Assembly: GCA_009787085.1 (NCBI GenBank)
Contig: WRGR01000032.1
Span: forward strand, 1 to 42,335
Source of the DNA: Actinomycetes bacterium
GTDB taxonomy: Bacteria > Actinomycetota > Coriobacteriia > Coriobacteriales > UBA8131
Length of the DNA: 42,335 nt
Direction of reading: 5' to 3'
Shown piece after piece: positions 1-8,140 of this stretch. Position numbers and translations under genes: made by a program. Every line of letters begins with the position of its first letter. Within the stretch, counting starts at the first letter, position 1. Below the pieces are notes generated by a model that was not told the origin of the DNA, made no database searches, and worked only from the letters and a program-made list of their open reading frames with translations.

Positions 1-54
1 GTGTTCCGCTAATAGCAGGCCGAGGCACCATACATAGGAGAAAGGATCAGGAGA

Positions 55-2190
55 ATGGACAATACTGACAATCAAACGGTAAGAACAGGTAATAAGAAGG
101 CAAGGCTACTCTCCCGGGCATTGGCCGTCATGGTATCGGCACTGCTTGCGGTGGCAATGCTGCCAGCGGTGGCTTTTGCCGCGCCGACAGGCGGTATAAC
201 TCCCGCTGCGGTTGTTGGGTCGGTGTCACTGCCGACACTGGCTCAAGCCCAAATGGCTATGAACAAGGTTACGGACTACCAAGCAGCGGTACTGGACCTG
301 AAGATCGTGGGCTACACCCACGAGTGGACGGTGATGGACCTAGCCCGCGCCGGCAAGCTCGGCGACGCGGCCCGGACTGCTTACCTGACAAACTTAGCCG
401 CTTCTGTAGCCAGCATATCGACGGCACCTAAGCTGCATAACGCCAAGGCCACCGAGAACGAGCGGGTGATATTGACGCTCACAGCCTGTGGGGTGGATGC
501 CACCAAGTTCAACGGTTACGATATGACGGCACCGCTGGCCGACTTCAACTTCGTCAAGCGCCAAGGCATTAACGGCTCCATCTGGGCTTTGATAGCCTTG
601 GATACCGGCAACTACCCGATGCCCCAGCTACCGGCCGGCTCCACTGCCATCCAGGCCAGCCGTGAGAGCCTGATAGCCGAGATCCTGCGCTGCGAGATAC
701 CCGGCGGCGGCTGGTCTTTGACTTATCCGAGCAACACCTCCAACCTAGTGCCTGACCCGGACGTCACGGCTATGACCTTGCAGGCTTTTACTCCCTACTA
801 TGGCAAGGGCAACAGCGACTTGGACGCAGCGGTGATGCGGGCGCTGAGTGCCCTCTCGGCCGTCCAGAAGGCCGACGGCTCCTTTATGGCCTGGGGCGAT
901 GACAACTTGGAAAGTGCTGTCCAAGTGCTGGTGGCCATGAACGGCTTGGGCATCCCCTTAAACGACGAGCGTTTCGTGAAGGGCGGCAAGACTCTTTATG
1001 ATGTCGTTACTCCCTACCAGCTGGCCGACGGCAGCTTCAAGCACGTCGCCACTACCGGTTCCAACGGCATGGCCACCGAGCAGGGCAGCTATGGCCTGAT
1101 ATCGCTGGTGCGCTCGCTTTCCGGGAAAGGCCCGCTCTATGACATGAGCGATGTCACCTTGGCGGCCTGGCCGGCTTCGGGGACTATCCAGCCCGCGCAA
1201 AAAGACGATCTGACCAGTGCCGCAGCGGCAGCTCAAGCCGCAGTGGCAGGCAAGTCAGCCGCTGATTTCAGCGCCGAGAGCTGGGCTGCCTACCAGTCTG
1301 CCTTAACTGCGGCGCAGGCCGCTCTGGATAAGCCCGGTGCCACCCAGGCTGAAGTCGATGCCGCCCTAGCGGTGCTGAAGGCCGCAACTGCCGGCCTCAA
1401 GGCCGCCTCAGTGGCCGTGACCTCGGTGGCTATCAGCGGCGCTCCGGCCAGCTATTCCTGGAAGGCCACTGGCACCAACCAGCCGCTGCAGCTCAAGGTC
1501 GATGTGGCTCCAAGCAATGCCACTAACAAGTCTGTCACTTGGGCCACCAGCAATGTCAAGCTGGCCACGGTCAGCACCGCAGGCCTGGTCACCTTCACTG
1601 GCAGCGAGGGCACAGTGCGCATCACCGTCAAGTCCGTCGACGGTGCCAAGACCGACTATCAGGACATCAAGGTTGTCAAAAACGTCACTAAGGTGTTGAC
1701 ACCACTGAAGACCGTGTATATGCAGGTCGGCAAGAAACACACTATCGGCGCGGTGGCCTATGACGGCAGCAAAGCCGTCAGCGCCAAGCTGACTTGGAAA
1801 AGCTCCAACACCAAGGTGGCCACGGTCAGCTCCAAGGGTGTGGTGACCATGAACAAGAAGGCCAAGAACAACGCCAAGGCGACTATCACCGCCACCGCTG
1901 CCGACGGCACCAAGCTTTCTGTGAATGTGGTGGCGGCCAAGAATGCTGCTGCCCTGAAGAAGGCCACAGCCACCGCCCCGACAACGCTGAAGGTCGGTGC
2001 GGTCAAGACCATCGCCGTCAAGCTCGGCCAGCCCAAGGCCACTTGGACGAAAATCACCTTTAAGTCCTCCAAGGCCGCCGGCCTGACAGTGGATGCCGCC
2101 GGCACCGCCACGGCCAAGAAGAAAGGCACCTACAAAGTGACCATCACCATCGACAAGGTGCGTGTGGTCAAGACCATCAAAGTAAAGTAA
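55..2190 (+). CDS. Secreted alpha/alpha-toroid, FIVAR and Big2 domain surface protein
   Basis: A 711-residue exported protein. An N-terminal signal peptide has basic residues, a hydrophobic core at about residues 22-42 and a likely AFA/AP cleavage site. Residues about 60-380 contain repeated G-W/S-x(3)-P and TAMTLQAF-like segments typical of squalene-cyclase/prenyltransferase-type alpha/alpha toroids. Residues about 385-455 resemble a FIVAR helical repeat (Ala-rich, with SWAAYQSAL and LDKPGATQAEVDAAL). The remainder holds about three Ig-like Big2 modules (SVTWATSN...ATVS; LTWKSSN...ATVS; ITFKSS). There is no LPXTG motif or C-terminal membrane anchor, so attachment to the cell is unclear. The start is supported by GGAGA-type sequence just upstream. 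Related toroids in Coriobacteriia and in eukaryotic transcobalamin bind B12, but no DUF4430-like partner domain is visible, so ligand binding is speculation. A strong hairpin follows the stop. Confidence 0.8.
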   Translation: MDNTDNQTVRTGNKKARLLSRALAVMVSALLAVAMLPAVAFAAPTGGITPAAVVGSVSLPTLAQAQMAMNKVTDYQAAVLDLKIVGYTHEWTVMDLARAGKLGDAARTAYLTNLAASVASISTAPKLHNAKATENERVILTLTACGVDATKFNGYDMTAPLADFNFVKRQGINGSIWALIALDTGNYPMPQLPAGSTAIQASRESLIAEILRCEIPGGGWSLTYPSNTSNLVPDPDVTAMTLQAFTPYYGKGNSDLDAAVMRALSALSAVQKADGSFMAWGDDNLESAVQVLVAMNGLGIPLNDERFVKGGKTLYDVVTPYQLADGSFKHVATTGSNGMATEQGSYGLISLVRSLSGKGPLYDMSDVTLAAWPASGTIQPAQKDDLTSAAAAAQAAVAGKSAADFSAESWAAYQSALTAAQAALDKPGATQAEVDAALAVLKAATAGLKAASVAVTSVAISGAPASYSWKATGTNQPLQLKVDVAPSNATNKSVTWATSNVKLATVSTAGLVTFTGSEGTVRITVKSVDGAKTDYQDIKVVKNVTKVLTPLKTVYMQVGKKHTIGAVAYDGSKAVSAKLTWKSSNTKVATVSSKGVVTMNKKAKNNAKATITATAADGTKLSVNVVAAKNAAALKKATATAPTTLKVGAVKTIAVKLGQPKATWTKITFKSSKAAGLTVDAAGTATAKKKGTYKVTITIDKVRVVKTIKVK

Positions 2191-2198
2191 GGTTTCTT

Positions 2199-2232
2199 GC
2201 TACGGTGCCGCCATCAATGGCGGTACCGTAGC
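2199..2232 (+). terminator. Terminator-like hairpin after the surface protein
   Basis: The arms GCTACGGTGCCGCC and GGCGGTACCGTAGC pair over 14 bp with one G-T, leaving a six-base loop that could close further. It lies 9 nt after the stop codon. There is no T tract, so it may be a weak or factor-assisted terminator or an mRNA-stabilising hairpin. Confidence 0.55.
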
Positions 2233-2261
2233 ATCACCTGAACTGTGAGAGGAAAGGAGAA

Positions 2262-2649
2262 ATGAGAATGAAAGCGAAGGCCGATGCACTTCGAGGCACT
2301 GCGGTGGTTTCGAGTTTTGTTGATCTGAATATTGCATGTGTTGAACAACGCGCTGGTGTCGCTGCTGGCTCACATAGGGTTTTCCGGGTTGCCCGCACTG
2401 CTTTTCGATATAGCCATGATTGCTGCAACGGTCTTGATACTGGCGCTGATGCGCAAACGCATTGCGGCAGAGATAAGGTCGGGCAAGCCCATGAGCGTTC
2501 ACTATGCGCTCGGCCTGTCTGAGCAGCACGAAGAGGCTGTCGCCCAATGGCCAAGGCCATGCCCTTTCGCAATCGCCTTCAGCGGTGCTCTCAGGATAAC
2601 CGTGCTAGCAATATTCTTGGCTATCAGCTGTTACTTTAATTTCTCATAG
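2262..2649 (+). pseudogene. Degraded small membrane protein gene
   Basis: A good ribosome-binding site (AAAGGAG) precedes ATG 2262, but that frame soon becomes non-hydrophobic and ends at 2522. The convincing membrane-protein frame is another one. It reads MHFEALRWFRVLLI from 2284, meets TGA at 2326-2328, and continues as about 105 residues to 2649. That part has a hydrophobic segment (LLFDIAMIAATVLILALM), a polar loop and a second segment (ITVLAIFLAIS). The simplest reading is one frameshift near 2275-2284 plus one nonsense codon in a two-to-three-helix membrane protein. Alternatively, a shorter protein could start at TTG 2332 or GTG 2338. No family was recognised. Confidence 0.45.
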
Positions 2650-2702
2650 TATTCAAAAACTGATGGGCTTTGCAAAGAGGCTTTGTGTGAGTGCGAGGCC
2701 GA

Positions 2703-2740
2703 AAATCCTAAACTATTTGGGAAATCCTGAACTATTTGGA
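2703..2740. repeat. 19-bp direct repeat, two copies
   Basis: Two adjacent 19-bp units read AAATCCTAAACTATTTGGG and AAATCCTGAACTATTTGGA, differing at two positions. They lie immediately beyond the 3' end of the minus-strand ATPase gene. The function is unknown. They could be protein-binding iterons or the scar of an insertion. Confidence 0.6.
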
Positions 2741-2741
2741 G

Positions 2742-4037
2742 CTACCATGTCGGGTCTAGTAAGAAATCTACCAAGTTTATGCGGTGGATGCCTTCTATAT
2801 TGGCTTCGGGTTGCTCGTCCAGGGAGAGGATCGCCCGGTAGTGGTTGTCCGGGATCGCCTTTAGCGGTTCTAGCTCGCGCCTGAACACGGCATCGTCGGC
2901 CAGCAAGTAACAGACTTGGATGTAGCGGCACAGCTCGCGTTTGCTGGCGATGAAGTCTACCTCCATGTTCCTCAGTTTGCCGAGCGATACACTCCAGCCC
3001 CGGCGCAGCAGCTCGAGGTAGACGACGTTTTCTAGAAGACCAGGCATCTCGTTGGCGTTGAAGCCCAGCAGCGCATGCCTGATACCCAAGTCGGCGACAA
3101 AGTACTTCTCCAAAGTCTCTAGGTGGCGTTTGCCGATGATGTCGAAACGCCGTACCTTGTGGATCAGGTAGGCTTGTTCCAAGGCACGAATATGGCTATA
3201 GACCGTCTCCACGCTGATTCTCCGGCCTTGGCTTTTCAGGAAGCTGGCGATGGACTTGGCAGAGAATATCTGCCCGAGGTTGTCGAGCAGGAAGCGGACG
3301 ATGCGTTCCAGTAGCTCGGTTTCGCGTATCTTGTTTTGCCTGATCACGTCGTTTAACAGAATTGTGTTGAAAACGTCTTTGGTGTAGGTTCGGATAGTTT
3401 CCTCGTTGGCGGGCAGCTCGTGAATGCCGGGCAGTGACCCTAGCCAGAGGTATTCGTCGAAGGCCTGTCGGCTTGCCTTTCGCTCCGGCTGGTTGGCGTT
3501 GTCGGTCGCCTTGCCGTTGGCTTCGCTGTTGCTTTCATCTATCCCAGCGGTAGTTTCGGCGGCGGATCTGGCGGCGGCCTTGAACTCTAGATGCTCAGCG
3601 AAGGAGAGCGGGAAAATGGGTATCTCCACGTACCTGCCGGTCAGCAAGCCGGCCAGTTCTCCGGAAAACAGCCGCTGGTTGGAGCCGGTGATAACGATGT
3701 CGCAGTCCAAGTCGACCCTGAAGGAGTTGACCGCCTTTTCCCAAGACTCGACTTCCTGTATCTCGTCGAAAAGCAGGTACACCCTGCCAGCAGTGCCCGT
3801 GAGCCTGTCGCAGACTTCTTGGTAGAGTGACTGGTAATTGTCCAGATGGCTCCATTGCAGCGATTCGAAGTTGAAATACAGGATATTACTTGCTCTTACG
3901 CCCCTGGCCACCAATTGTCCGCTGAGCTGCCTAAGCAGTACGCTTTTGCCGCTCCTGCGCAGGCCAACGATTACCTTGACCAGTGGTGTGTCTAGGAATT
4001 CTTCCAGCTTAGACAGATAGTATGAACGTTCGACCAC
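2742..4037 (-). CDS. AAA_14 / DUF4143 ATPase
   Basis: A 431-residue protein of the ATPase family with an N-terminal AAA_14 domain and a C-terminal DUF4143 domain. Visible motifs are Walker A GLRRSGKS (near residue 25), Walker B YLLFDEIQ (about 108), and a sensor-like IVITGSNQRLFSGELAG followed by LTGRYVEIPIFPLSF. The C-terminal part has the EVDFIAS motif seen in the nuclease-like fold of this family. A polar Ala/Ser/Asn-rich linker at about residues 155-195 is longer than usual. The start is GTG 4037 with AAGGAG 8 nt upstream. The biological role of these proteins is poorly known. They are often single genes in mobile or defence-rich neighbourhoods. It stands alone here, facing away from the B12 operon. 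Confidence 0.88.
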   Translation of the reverse strand: MVERSYYLSKLEEFLDTPLVKVIVGLRRSGKSVLLRQLSGQLVARGVRASNILYFNFESLQWSHLDNYQSLYQEVCDRLTGTAGRVYLLFDEIQEVESWEKAVNSFRVDLDCDIVITGSNQRLFSGELAGLLTGRYVEIPIFPLSFAEHLEFKAAARSAAETTAGIDESNSEANGKATDNANQPERKASRQAFDEYLWLGSLPGIHELPANEETIRTYTKDVFNTILLNDVIRQNKIRETELLERIVRFLLDNLGQIFSAKSIASFLKSQGRRISVETVYSHIRALEQAYLIHKVRRFDIIGKRHLETLEKYFVADLGIRHALLGFNANEMPGLLENVVYLELLRRGWSVSLGKLRNMEVDFIASKRELCRYIQVCYLLADDAVFRRELEPLKAIPDNHYRAILSLDEQPEANIEGIHRINLVDFLLDPTW

Positions 4038-4074
4038 GGCCTTGCTCCTTGCGGGTCGTTTTTAAATTTATTCC

Positions 4075-4120
4075 ATTATACTAGAAACAAATGCCAAATC
4101 TAGCAAGAGTTTCTAGTGTA
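4075..4120 (-). promoter_or_regulatory. Promoter with overlapping inverted-repeat operator for the ATPase gene
   Basis: On the minus strand a perfect TATAAT lies at 4080-4075, about 40 nt upstream of the GTG start. Around it sits an inverted repeat with arms TATACTAGAAAC (4077-4088) and GTTTCTAGTGTA (4109-4120), which match at 11 of 12 positions across a 20-nt spacer. One arm overlaps the -10 and the other lies at or beyond the -35 area, a layout expected for a dimeric repressor or autoregulator. No good -35 hexamer is visible. Confidence 0.5.
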
Positions 4121-4211
4121 CAAGAAAATTAATGGAGCACAAGGAACAGATATCCTGTGCTCTTGTGCTGTACTTTCCCACAGTTTTACTATAAAAATCG
4201 AAAATTTTATA

Positions 4212-4240
4212 TTGACAGGAAGGCGGCACTGAATTACATT
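4212..4240 (+). promoter_or_regulatory. Sigma-70-type promoter of the cobalamin operon
   Basis: A consensus TTGACA at 4212-4217 and TACATT at 4235-4240 are separated by exactly 17 nt. The transcript would start near 4247, just before the riboswitch aptamer. Confidence 0.75.
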
Positions 4241-4254
4241 TTTACGAGGAAATG

Positions 4255-4430
4255 AACCGCGTGTGTATTCGCGCTCTGGCGCTGGCGACTTTGTCGCTAA
4301 GGGAATCGGATGAGAATTCCGAGCTATCCCAGTAACCGTGAAGCTGACGAAAGGGCAAAGTGTCACTGCCGCAAGGCGGGAAGATGCCCAAGTAGGATGA
4401 AGCCAAGTCGGGAAACCTGGATACACTCGA
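4255..4430 (+). promoter_or_regulatory. Cobalamin (B12) riboswitch aptamer
   Basis: The region shows the ordered conserved blocks of the cobalamin riboswitch: GGGAATCGGATGAGAATTCC at 4301-4320, then GAGCTATCCCAGTAACCGTGAAG, a CACTGCCGCAAGGCGGGAAG segment, and the B12-box-like GATGAAGCCAAGTCGGGAAA followed by CCTG, ending near 4420. GTGTAT (4263-4268) can pair with ATACAC (4421-4426) as the closing helix. It lies between a strong promoter and a B12-type importer operon. When adenosyl- or another cobalamin is bound, this class normally lowers expression of downstream genes. Confidence 0.9.
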
Positions 4431-4475
4431 ATCTTCTGGGGTTGAGAGATGCGATTACAATCGTCCGCTTTTAGG

Positions 4476-4526
4476 GTTGTGTCCTTCTCGACTGAGCAAT
4501 GTAGGGGCACAGCTCTTTTCTTTTTG
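4476..4526 (+). terminator. Riboswitch-controlled intrinsic terminator
   Basis: GTTGTGTCCT (4476-4485) can pair over 10 bp, including G-T pairs, with GGGGCACAGC (4504-4513). It is followed at once by the T-rich run TCTTTTCTTTTTG. Its place between the B12 aptamer and the first gene makes it the likely expression platform, giving premature termination when cobalamin is abundant. Confidence 0.7.
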
Positions 4527-4621
4527 TCTTCCCCAGGCGTTCGTTTGCTAGTAGTTGGTGCCAAATATCCGCATAGAGTGGAAATGGCACTAGGGTGTCC
4601 TTTGAATGGGAGAAGATGATT

Positions 4622-5611
4622 ATGAAGAAACGTACTAAAGAGCCAGCAATGATGCTACTTATCCTGTCTGTGGTTGCTGCACTGACGGTCGCGCTGTCGG
4701 CCTGCTCCACTTCTGGGTCGGCTGGTTCGACAGACAACCAAAACCCGGCCCCCGAGGCAGCTGCGCCTGCCGCCATCTTGGTGACCGATATGGCCGGCAG
4801 CCAGGTCAGCTTGGACGGGCCGGCCAAGCGAGTGGTGGCTATTACTCCCTCGGACTGCGAGATCATCTATGCTTTGGGTGCCGGTGATGCCTTGGTCGGA
4901 CGGGGAACTTACTGCAACTATCCTAAAGAGATAGAATCGGTTCCAGTGGTGCAGTCCGGCAATGACATGAACGCCGAGCAAATCATCGCACTCGCTCCTC
5001 AAGTGGTTGTGGTCTCTACTATGAACCAACAAGGGATGGCCGACCAAATCCAAGGGCTGAAAAATGCTGGTATCGCAGTGGTCTTAAACGATGCCACGAC
5101 TATCGATGATACCTACAAGTCTATTGGTCTTCTTGGTTCGATTCTCGGCAAGGACAGCGAGGCATCTGCTCTAGTCAATAAGATGAAGCAGTCTTTCGAC
5201 GACATCAAAGCCAAAGCCACTGGTGACGGCACCAAGACGATCTACTTCGAGGTGTCACCGCTGCAATATGGGCTTTGGACGGCTGGATCCGGCACTTTTG
5301 AAGACGAAATCGCCACCATGCTCGGCCTGAAGAACGCCTTTGCCGATGTCAGCAGCTGGCAGGAGATCTCGGCTGAGCAGGTGATCGAGCGCAATCCAGA
5401 CTATATTGTCACTATTTTTATGTTTGATGGCCAAGGCGAGACACCGGTTCAAGAGATCATGGGCCGTCCTGGTTGGGATAAGATCGCAGCGGTAAAAAAC
5501 AACGCGGTATTCAATGCCGACGAGAACACGATTGCCCGTCCTGGGCCACGTTTGGTGAATGCTGCTGAAGACCTCTATGAGTTTGTCTATGGGGCTGTGG
5601 CCAGCAGTTGA
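4622..5611 (+). CDS. btuF: Cobalamin ABC transporter substrate-binding lipoprotein (BtuF-like)
   Basis: A 329-residue helical-backbone binding protein of the BtuF/FecB (TroA-like) family, predicted to capture cobalamin or cobinamide outside the membrane. It has a lipoprotein signal peptide with lipobox LSAC. An N-terminal lobe follows (RVVAITPSDCEIIYALGAGD, then LAPQVVVVST), then a helical linker and a C-terminal lobe ending with RPGPRLVNAAEDLYEFV. ATG 4622 is chosen because GGGAG at 4608-4612 is 9 nt away; in-frame GTG 4595 and ATG 4616 are less well placed. The family also contains haem and siderophore binders. The B12 riboswitch upstream and the cobU genes downstream support a corrinoid substrate. 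Confidence 0.88.
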   Translation: MKKRTKEPAMMLLILSVVAALTVALSACSTSGSAGSTDNQNPAPEAAAPAAILVTDMAGSQVSLDGPAKRVVAITPSDCEIIYALGAGDALVGRGTYCNYPKEIESVPVVQSGNDMNAEQIIALAPQVVVVSTMNQQGMADQIQGLKNAGIAVVLNDATTIDDTYKSIGLLGSILGKDSEASALVNKMKQSFDDIKAKATGDGTKTIYFEVSPLQYGLWTAGSGTFEDEIATMLGLKNAFADVSSWQEISAEQVIERNPDYIVTIFMFDGQGETPVQEIMGRPGWDKIAAVKNNAVFNADENTIARPGPRLVNAAEDLYEFVYGAVASS

Positions 5612-5642
5612 GGATAGACTAACGCTTCTGATCGATTGACCA

Positions 5643-6713
5643 GTGACGGTTGCCATGATGGACAGCCAAAAAGCCGAGCGCGTCAAAAGCCGCCAAGAAG
5701 CTTTCGGGATGTGGCCGTACTTGGCCTTGGCCATGGCGACCGTTGCTACCTTCTTGCTCTGTGTTTGTGTTGGCAACATCGACATCCCGCTGGCTGATAC
5801 TTTGCAGGCGATTTGGCACGGCCTGACCGGCCAGCCGGCTCCGGAAGGCCTTGCCGGTTCTATCATTATGCCGGTGCGGCTGCCACGGGTGCTCTGCGGC
5901 GCCCTGGTTGGGGCATCGCTGGCACTTTGCGGTGCTGCCTTCCAAGGACTGCTGCGCAACCCCTTGGCCGACAGCTCTACTTTGGGGGTTTCGGCTGGTG
6001 CGGGGATGGGGGCGGTGGTTTCCATCGCCTTTGGCATCACACTGCCCTTTGTGCCCTTTGCTGGACCGATGATCATGGCCGTGCTCTTTGCCTTCCTCTC
6101 GCTGATGGTTATCATGACCTTGTCCTACAAGTTCGACTACTCGCTGTCCACCAACACCATCATCTTGGTCGGTGTGATCTTCTCGATGTTTGCCAGCAGC
6201 ATCATCAGCTTCATTATCACCTTTGCTCCTGACAAGCTGCATTCCATTACCTTTTGGACGATGGGCTCGCTGGCACAGAGCAGCTACCGCAACATCTTGG
6301 TGCTGTTCTTGGCACTGCTGGTCTTCGGAGCAGTCTTGTTGCACTATGCCCGCGAGTTGAACGCCTTCGCGGTAGGCGAGGATAACGCCCGGCACATCGG
6401 TGTCAACGTCCGGCGCACCAAGCAGGTGGTGATGGTGATGGCCTCTTGCCTGGTCGGGGTCTGCGTTTCGGTCAGCGGCTGCATTGGCTTTGTTGGGCTG
6501 GTGGTACCGCATATGGCGCGGTTGATAGTCGGGCCGAACCACCGGCGGTTGTTGCCGGCGGCGATGATCGGCGGTGCTATTTTCTTGATGCTCGCCGACC
6601 TGGCCGGGCGCACCCTGTTGAGGCCCTTGGAGCTGCCGATTGGCGTGGTCACTTCGTTTATCGGCTCGCTGGTCTTCGTTTACATCTTCTACACCACCCG
6701 GAAGGCGCGTTAG
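5643..6713 (+). CDS. btuC: Cobalamin ABC transporter permease (BtuC/FecCD family)
   Basis: A 356-residue integral membrane protein with about ten hydrophobic helices, the FecCD/BtuC permease fold. Characteristic segments are RLPRVLCGALVGASLALCGA, GLLRNPLADSSTLGVSAGAG and the coupling-loop region SGCIGFVGLVVPHMARL. The C-terminus follows the family pattern with RPLELPIGVVTSFIGSLVF. The GTG at 5643 or the ATGs at 5655/5658 may start it. It lies 31 nt after the binding protein and 2 nt before the ATPase, so all three are one transcript under the riboswitch. It forms the dimeric channel for the substrate delivered by the lipoprotein. Confidence 0.9.
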   Translation: MTVAMMDSQKAERVKSRQEAFGMWPYLALAMATVATFLLCVCVGNIDIPLADTLQAIWHGLTGQPAPEGLAGSIIMPVRLPRVLCGALVGASLALCGAAFQGLLRNPLADSSTLGVSAGAGMGAVVSIAFGITLPFVPFAGPMIMAVLFAFLSLMVIMTLSYKFDYSLSTNTIILVGVIFSMFASSIISFIITFAPDKLHSITFWTMGSLAQSSYRNILVLFLALLVFGAVLLHYARELNAFAVGEDNARHIGVNVRRTKQVVMVMASCLVGVCVSVSGCIGFVGLVVPHMARLIVGPNHRRLLPAAMIGGAIFLMLADLAGRTLLRPLELPIGVVTSFIGSLVFVYIFYTTRKAR

Positions 6714-6715
6714 CC

Positions 6716-7540
6716 ATGCAGAGCATTAAAGCGGAGCCGGCCAACCAGGTCACGTTTGTGGAGCGCGATAAGGCCGTCATGCTCCAAGCCAGTGGCCTAG
6801 CAGTGAAATACGGCAGTTTGACCATTGTTGATGATGCCAGCTTTGCCGTTGCCGAGAATCATTGGTTGATGATTGTCGGCCCTAACGGTGCCGGTAAGAG
6901 CACCGTAATCAACGCGATCTCGCAGGGTGTGGACTATACCGGCGAGATACTCTACGATGGCGCAGACCTGCGGCGAATGAAGTCGGCTAAGCTGGCCCGA
7001 AATATCGGCGTCTTGGCTCAGAGTCACTCTGTAACCTATTCTTTTACGGTTGGTGAGGTAGTCCGGCTCGGTCGCTACTCCTATGCCCCGGGCATCTTCA
7101 GCAGCAAAAGCGATGCGGACAACGACAGTGTGCAGCATGCCTTAGATCTGACGGGCATGCGGGAGTTGGAGCACCACTCGGTGTTGGAGCTTTCCGGTGG
7201 CGAGCTGCAGCGGACGTTTCTAGCGCAGGTCTTCGCCCAGGATCCTAAGCTCTTGATTCTTGACGAGCCCACCAACCATCTGGATTTGGTGTACCAAAAA
7301 CAGGTTTTCGGCCTGATTGCCGACTGGGTTAAGCAGCCGGGACGGGCGGTGATCTCGGTGGTACACGACCTCAGCTTGGCTCGCGCCTATGGCACCGATA
7401 TCATGCTGATGGACAAGGGGCGCATCGTTGCGCTCGGTCATCCGGACACCGTACTTGGCCGAGACAGGCTGCAGCAGGTTTACGCCATGGACGTCTATGC
7501 TTGGATGCGGCAAATGCTTAGTCAGTGGGAGGTGCAATGA
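6716..7540 (+). CDS. btuD: Cobalamin ABC transporter ATPase (BtuD-like)
   Basis: A 274-residue ABC ATPase. Walker A GPNGAGKST is at residues 55-63, the signature LSGGELQRTFLAQVFAQ at mid-protein, Walker B LLILDEPTNHLDL, and the switch His in VVHDLSLA. The start is ATG 6716, 2 nt after the permease stop; the reading frame also continues upstream inside btuC, but that part is not credible coding sequence. It energises import through BtuC. The end overlaps the cobU start region (ATGATG at 7537-7542), suggesting coupled translation of transport and salvage genes. Confidence 0.9.
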   Translation: MQSIKAEPANQVTFVERDKAVMLQASGLAVKYGSLTIVDDASFAVAENHWLMIVGPNGAGKSTVINAISQGVDYTGEILYDGADLRRMKSAKLARNIGVLAQSHSVTYSFTVGEVVRLGRYSYAPGIFSSKSDADNDSVQHALDLTGMRELEHHSVLELSGGELQRTFLAQVFAQDPKLLILDEPTNHLDLVYQKQVFGLIADWVKQPGRAVISVVHDLSLARAYGTDIMLMDKGRIVALGHPDTVLGRDRLQQVYAMDVYAWMRQMLSQWEVQ

Positions 7541-8061
7541 TGCGTTTTTTGTTAACTGGCGGCTCGGCCTGTGGCAAGAGCAGCTATGCGGAAAAACTGG
7601 CACGCCGTCTGCCCGCGCCGCATTACTACTTGGCGGCCATGCAGCCTTTTGGAGAGGAGAGTCTAGCTCGCATTGCCCGCCATCAAAAGCAGCGTGCTGG
7701 TATGGGCTTTCAGACCATTGAGCGCTACACTGACATCGTCGGCGTGGACCTGCCTGAGCGCGGTACCCTGTTGTTGGAGTGCCTCTGTAACTTGACGGCC
7801 AACGAACTGTATGACGAGGCTGGTGCTGGCCAGCAAGCGCTGGCGGCGATCCTTCGGGGGGTCGCCAGGCTGGAGGCACAGTGCGAGCACATTGTGGTGG
7901 TGACCAACGACGTTGGCTCCGACGGTGCGGAATACGATAATATGGTGTTGGAATACATCGATGTGCTAGGTGAGTTGAACCGTCGCTTGGCGGCACAATA
8001 CGACCATGTTTATGAGCTTTGCTGTGGGTTGCCGTGCGTGCTGAAAGGGGAGTTGTGGTGA
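7540..8061 (+). CDS. cobU: Adenosylcobinamide kinase / phosphate guanylyltransferase (CobU)
   Basis: A 173-residue CobU-type protein. The P-loop is GGSACGKSSYAEKLA (residues about 6-20). RIARHQ supplies the His that is guanylylated in characterised CobU. The late motif VTNDVGSDGAEYDN and the end GLPCVLKG match the family C-terminus. It phosphorylates adenosylcobinamide and attaches GMP for nucleotide-loop assembly, so it converts imported cobinamide towards B12. ATG 7540 is 7 nt from GGGAGG; ATG 7537 is an alternative. It overlaps the stop of btuD. At about 173 residues it is close to the normal family length. Confidence 0.85.
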   Translation: MRFLLTGGSACGKSSYAEKLARRLPAPHYYLAAMQPFGEESLARIARHQKQRAGMGFQTIERYTDIVGVDLPERGTLLLECLCNLTANELYDEAGAGQQALAAILRGVARLEAQCEHIVVVTNDVGSDGAEYDNMVLEYIDVLGELNRRLAAQYDHVYELCCGLPCVLKGELW

Positions 8062-8069
8062 GGATGGCC

Positions 8070-8140
8070 AAGGAGGCACCGATTAATGCTGTTATGACCG
8101 CTTGCCAGCTGGTGTGGCATGATTAATCGGCATATTTCTA
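8070..8140 (-). mobile_element. MITE-like quasi-palindromic element, copy A
   Basis: A minimal copy of about 70 bp, inverted relative to the other copies. On the plus strand it begins AAGGAGGCACCGATTAATGC and ends GGCATGATTAATCGGCATAT TTCTA. The ends are inverted repeats around GCCGATTAAT. It fills most of the gap between cobU and the next ORF. Confidence 0.65.

Noticed and set aside
5619-6542. Long minus-strand open frame opposite btuC
   Set aside because: Its His/Gln-rich translation has no family features, and it lies wholly opposite a clear permease gene; it is a codon-composition shadow.
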